This document shows, one piece after another, positions 62,431 through 64,000 of a stretch of 64,000 nt of DNA (its first letter is position 1; each line of letters begins with the position of its first letter). This DNA comes from Jiangella sp. DSM 45060. GTDB lineage: Bacteria; Actinomycetota; Actinomycetes; Jiangellales; Jiangellaceae. Where the stretch lies: NCBI RefSeq assembly GCF_900105175.1, contig NZ_LT629771.1:6902622-6966621 (forward strand), read 5' to 3'. The translations under genes and the position numbers were made by a program. Below the pieces are notes generated by a model that did no database searches, was not told where the DNA came from, and saw nothing but the letters and a program-made list of their open reading frames with translations.

Positions 62431-63545
62431 GACGCCACCATCCGCTTGCGGCGCACGAGCGCGATCAGCACCGGTCCGCCGATGACCGTCGTGACGATGC
62501 CGACCTGCAGCTCGCCCGTCGACAGCACCACCCGGCCCACGATGTCGGACGCCAGCAGCAGGATCGGCGAGACGACCAGGCAGAACGGGAGGATCCAGCG
62601 CTGGTCGGGTCCGGTGAACGCGCGCACGATGTGCGGCACGATCAGCCCGACGAACGCGACCGGGCCCATCGCCGCCGTCGCCGCGCCGCACAGCAGCGTC
62701 ACCGCCAGCACGCCGACGACGCGGGCCAGCAGCACGTTCACCCCGAGCGCCGCGGCGGTGTCGTCGCCGAGCGCCATCGCGTCCAGCGTCCGGGCCAGCC
62801 CCAGCGCGAGCAGTACCCCGACCACGATGAACGGCAGCACCGACCCGACGGTCTCGACGTCGCGCCCGGCCAGCGACCCGACCTGCCAGAACCGATAGAC
62901 GTCGAGCACCTCCGGATCCATGATCACCATCGCCTGGGTGAACCCGAGCAGCACCGCCGCCAGCGCGATGCCCGACAGCGCCAGTCGCACCGGCGACGCC
63001 TGACCCCGTCCGAGCGACGCCAGCGCATAGACGACGACGCTGGCCAGCGCCGCGCCGCCGAACGCGAACCAGATGTAGCCGTACAGGCTCATCGACCCGA
63101 ACAGCGTCACCCCGAGCACCACGGCGAACGCGGCGCCGGCGTTGACGCCCAGGATCCCGGGGTCGGCCAGCGGGTTGCGAGTGAGCGCCTGCATGAGCGC
63201 GCCGGCCAGGCCGAGCGCGATGCCGCAGATCACGCCGAGCAGCGTCCGGTTGACCCGCATGTCCCCGACGATGACCTGGTTGTTCGCGTCGCCAGAGTCG
63301 AACAGTGCGCGCACGACCTCGTCCAGCGGGATGTATTTCGCGCCGATCGCGATGCTGGCCAGGCAGGTCACGGCCAGCACGGCCGCGCAGACGCCCAGCC
63401 ACAGCAGCCGGCCGCGGGTCGTGCGCACCAGCCCGGCGGCCGCCCTCGCCGCGTCGTCGCTCGTGACGGCGGTGCTCGTGCCGGTTGCGGCGCCGGATGC
63501 GCTGCCGGACGGCTCGGGGGGCCGGTCGACGGCGGGAGCGGGCAT
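62427..63545 (-). CDS. FecCD-type siderophore permease, first subunit
   Basis: 372 residues. A hydrophilic Ser/Thr/Ala-rich N-terminus (about 45 residues) precedes ten helices; RVNRTLLGVICGIALGLAGA, NPLADPGILGVNAGAAFAVV and GPVAFVGLIVPHIVRAFTG are diagnostic. It leads the operon and has an iron-box palindrome starting 5 nt before its start codon, so it should be repressed by an IdeR/DtxR-type regulator with Fe2+. Confidence 0.93.
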   Translation of the reverse strand: MPAPAVDRPPEPSGSASGAATGTSTAVTSDDAARAAAGLVRTTRGRLLWLGVCAAVLAVTCLASIAIGAKYIPLDEVVRALFDSGDANNQVIVGDMRVNRTLLGVICGIALGLAGALMQALTRNPLADPGILGVNAGAAFAVVLGVTLFGSMSLYGYIWFAFGGAALASVVVYALASLGRGQASPVRLALSGIALAAVLLGFTQAMVIMDPEVLDVYRFWQVGSLAGRDVETVGSVLPFIVVGVLLALGLARTLDAMALGDDTAAALGVNVLLARVVGVLAVTLLCGAATAAMGPVAFVGLIVPHIVRAFTGPDQRWILPFCLVVSPILLLASDIVGRVVLSTGELQVGIVTTVIGGPVLIALVRRKRMVAS

Positions 63546-63549
63546 GAGC

Positions 63550-63568
63550 AGAGGCTAGCCTTACCTAC
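63550..63568. promoter_or_regulatory. IdeR/DtxR-type iron box
   Basis: AGAGGCTAGCCTTACCTAC matches the consensus TTAGGTTAGCCTAACCTAA at 14 of 19 positions. It begins 5 nt before the start of the permease operon. Iron-replete repression is expected. Confidence 0.75.
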
Positions 63569-63730
63569 CCCAACTGCGCGAATCCACCCCCGTCCGACAC
63601 CGGCGCGGCGGCTGGGTTCGGTCGGCGGGTGTGGCGGGTGCCCAGCCGGTCGCACGTTGGTGTGGCGGCGGGGTGGGGCCGTCCGGCGCTGGCCCGGGCG
63701 CTCGGTCCGGCTGTGCGGCTTTGCGGTGCG

Positions 63731-63784
63731 TTGTCAGTGCCCGCCCGTAGGGTGGGCCCCACCCGGGCCGGGAGGGTCATGCCT
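63731..63784. repeat. Dispersed palindromic repeat, copy F
   Basis: Intergenic copy between the iron box and the window end. It has the GGGTGGGCCCCACCC hairpin core and ends with GGAGGG placed like a ribosome-binding site before ATG 63779. Confidence 0.85.
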
Positions 63785-64000
63785 ACCGCGGCGCGGCTCG
63801 TTGGGCTCCCGTGCACCGCTGGCGCGGCTGTCGGGTGTGGGGGTCTGGCGCTGGCCCGGTCGCCGGATGCGGTGGCTGGTCGGCGGCGGCGCGGCGGGAT
63901 GCGGCCGGTCCGGCTGCCGGGGTGTGGCGGCCTGGCGCTGGCTAGGTGGGCGGATGCGGTGGCTGGTCGGCGCCGGCGCGGCGGGATGCGGCTGGTCTGG
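63779..64000 (+). CDS. Possible start of a repeat-protein ORF, truncated by the window edge
   Basis: From ATG 63779 the + frame is open to the end (74 codons). It contains the start of a 29-residue tandem repeat: GLALARSPDAVAGRRRRGGM appears with variations twice. GGAGGG lies 3-8 nt upstream but belongs to copy F. The composition is low-complexity Arg/Gly/Ala, and the sequence may be a noncoding 87-bp satellite. No homologue recognised. Confidence 0.2.
   Translation, partial: MPTAARLVGLPCTAGAAVGCGGLALARSPDAVAGRRRRGGMRPVRLPGCGGLALARWADAVAGRRRRGGMRLVW
63845..64000. repeat. 87-bp tandem repeat at the window end
   Basis: CTGGCGCTGG recurs at 63845 and 63932, and GGATGCGGTGGCTGGTCGGC follows each at the same offset. 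The period is 87 bp (29 codons); the second unit is cut by the window end. The rest of 63569-63844 outside copy F holds no supported gene. Confidence 0.75.

Noticed and set aside
63565..63816. Small - strand ORF across palindrome copy F
   Set aside because: Its only recognisable segment is the repeat-encoded peptide; no ribosome-binding site and low-complexity remainder.

Overview
The window is a GC-rich actinobacterial chromosome segment. GTG starts, ATGA/GTGA start-stop overlaps, a WhiB-family regulator, a PASTA-domain penicillin-binding protein and a Crp-Nth-Nudix-MarP block all point to an actinomycete. The genus cannot be fixed from this sequence; Jiangella-like relatives are a guess. 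About 57 protein genes are supported, plus one unusual tRNA-like element. There is no rRNA operon, CRISPR array, prophage or intact insertion sequence.

1-8.4 kb: a truncated regulator and a PLP decarboxylase on +. On - lies a sugar-linked operon: xylose isomerase, then an arginase-family hydrolase, then a 70-nt tRNA-like cloverleaf whose last three bases are the ATG of a 737-codon gene of unknown function. A fumarylacetoacetate-hydrolase-family gene and a LacI regulator run divergently from xylA; matching palindromes lie at both promoters.

8.4-16.1 kb: a decayed transposase fragment, a HAD hydrolase, a LuxR-ATPase regulator, a BBE-type flavoprotein, menC and a lipase-maturation-factor-like membrane protein.

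16.1-48.5 kb: a conserved actinobacterial neighbourhood (same order as M. tuberculosis Rv3682 to Rv3669, from memory): WhiB4/WblA, PASTA-PBP, two GET3/ArsA-type ATPases, DUF4177, RidA, Nudix, metallo-beta-lactamase, Crp, Nth, CoA-Nudix, MarP, alpha/beta hydrolase, holin-like protein, then NhaA and, further on, acetyl-CoA synthetase with an acetate symporter. About 10 kb (21.7-31.7 kb) appears inserted in it: a PAP2 enzyme, an ABC exporter and an EamA transporter each facing a paralogous MarR/GbsR regulator, and a branched-chain 2-oxo-acid dehydrogenase operon facing an Lrp regulator. A second set of non-core genes (40.8-44.4 kb: FMN protein, WYL regulator, LysR regulator, frameshifted TDT transporter) lies between NhaA and Acs.

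48.7-64 kb: a NarL/DesK-type two-component pair with a MacB-like ABC transporter, a second acetate-type symporter with a LytS/LytTR pair, a threonine-dehydratase-like enzyme facing a LysR regulator, and an iron-siderophore ABC operon behind an IdeR/DtxR-type box. The end of the window is repeat-rich.

Two features are not explained by ordinary gene content. One is the tRNA-like cloverleaf fused to a start codon at 4241-4310. The other is a dispersed GC-rich palindromic repeat (six copies) that sits in frame inside two proteins, encoding a peptide of the form RPAGRxPTLRAGTD, and that has been carried along in a 240-bp tandem duplication of a histidine-kinase start region.
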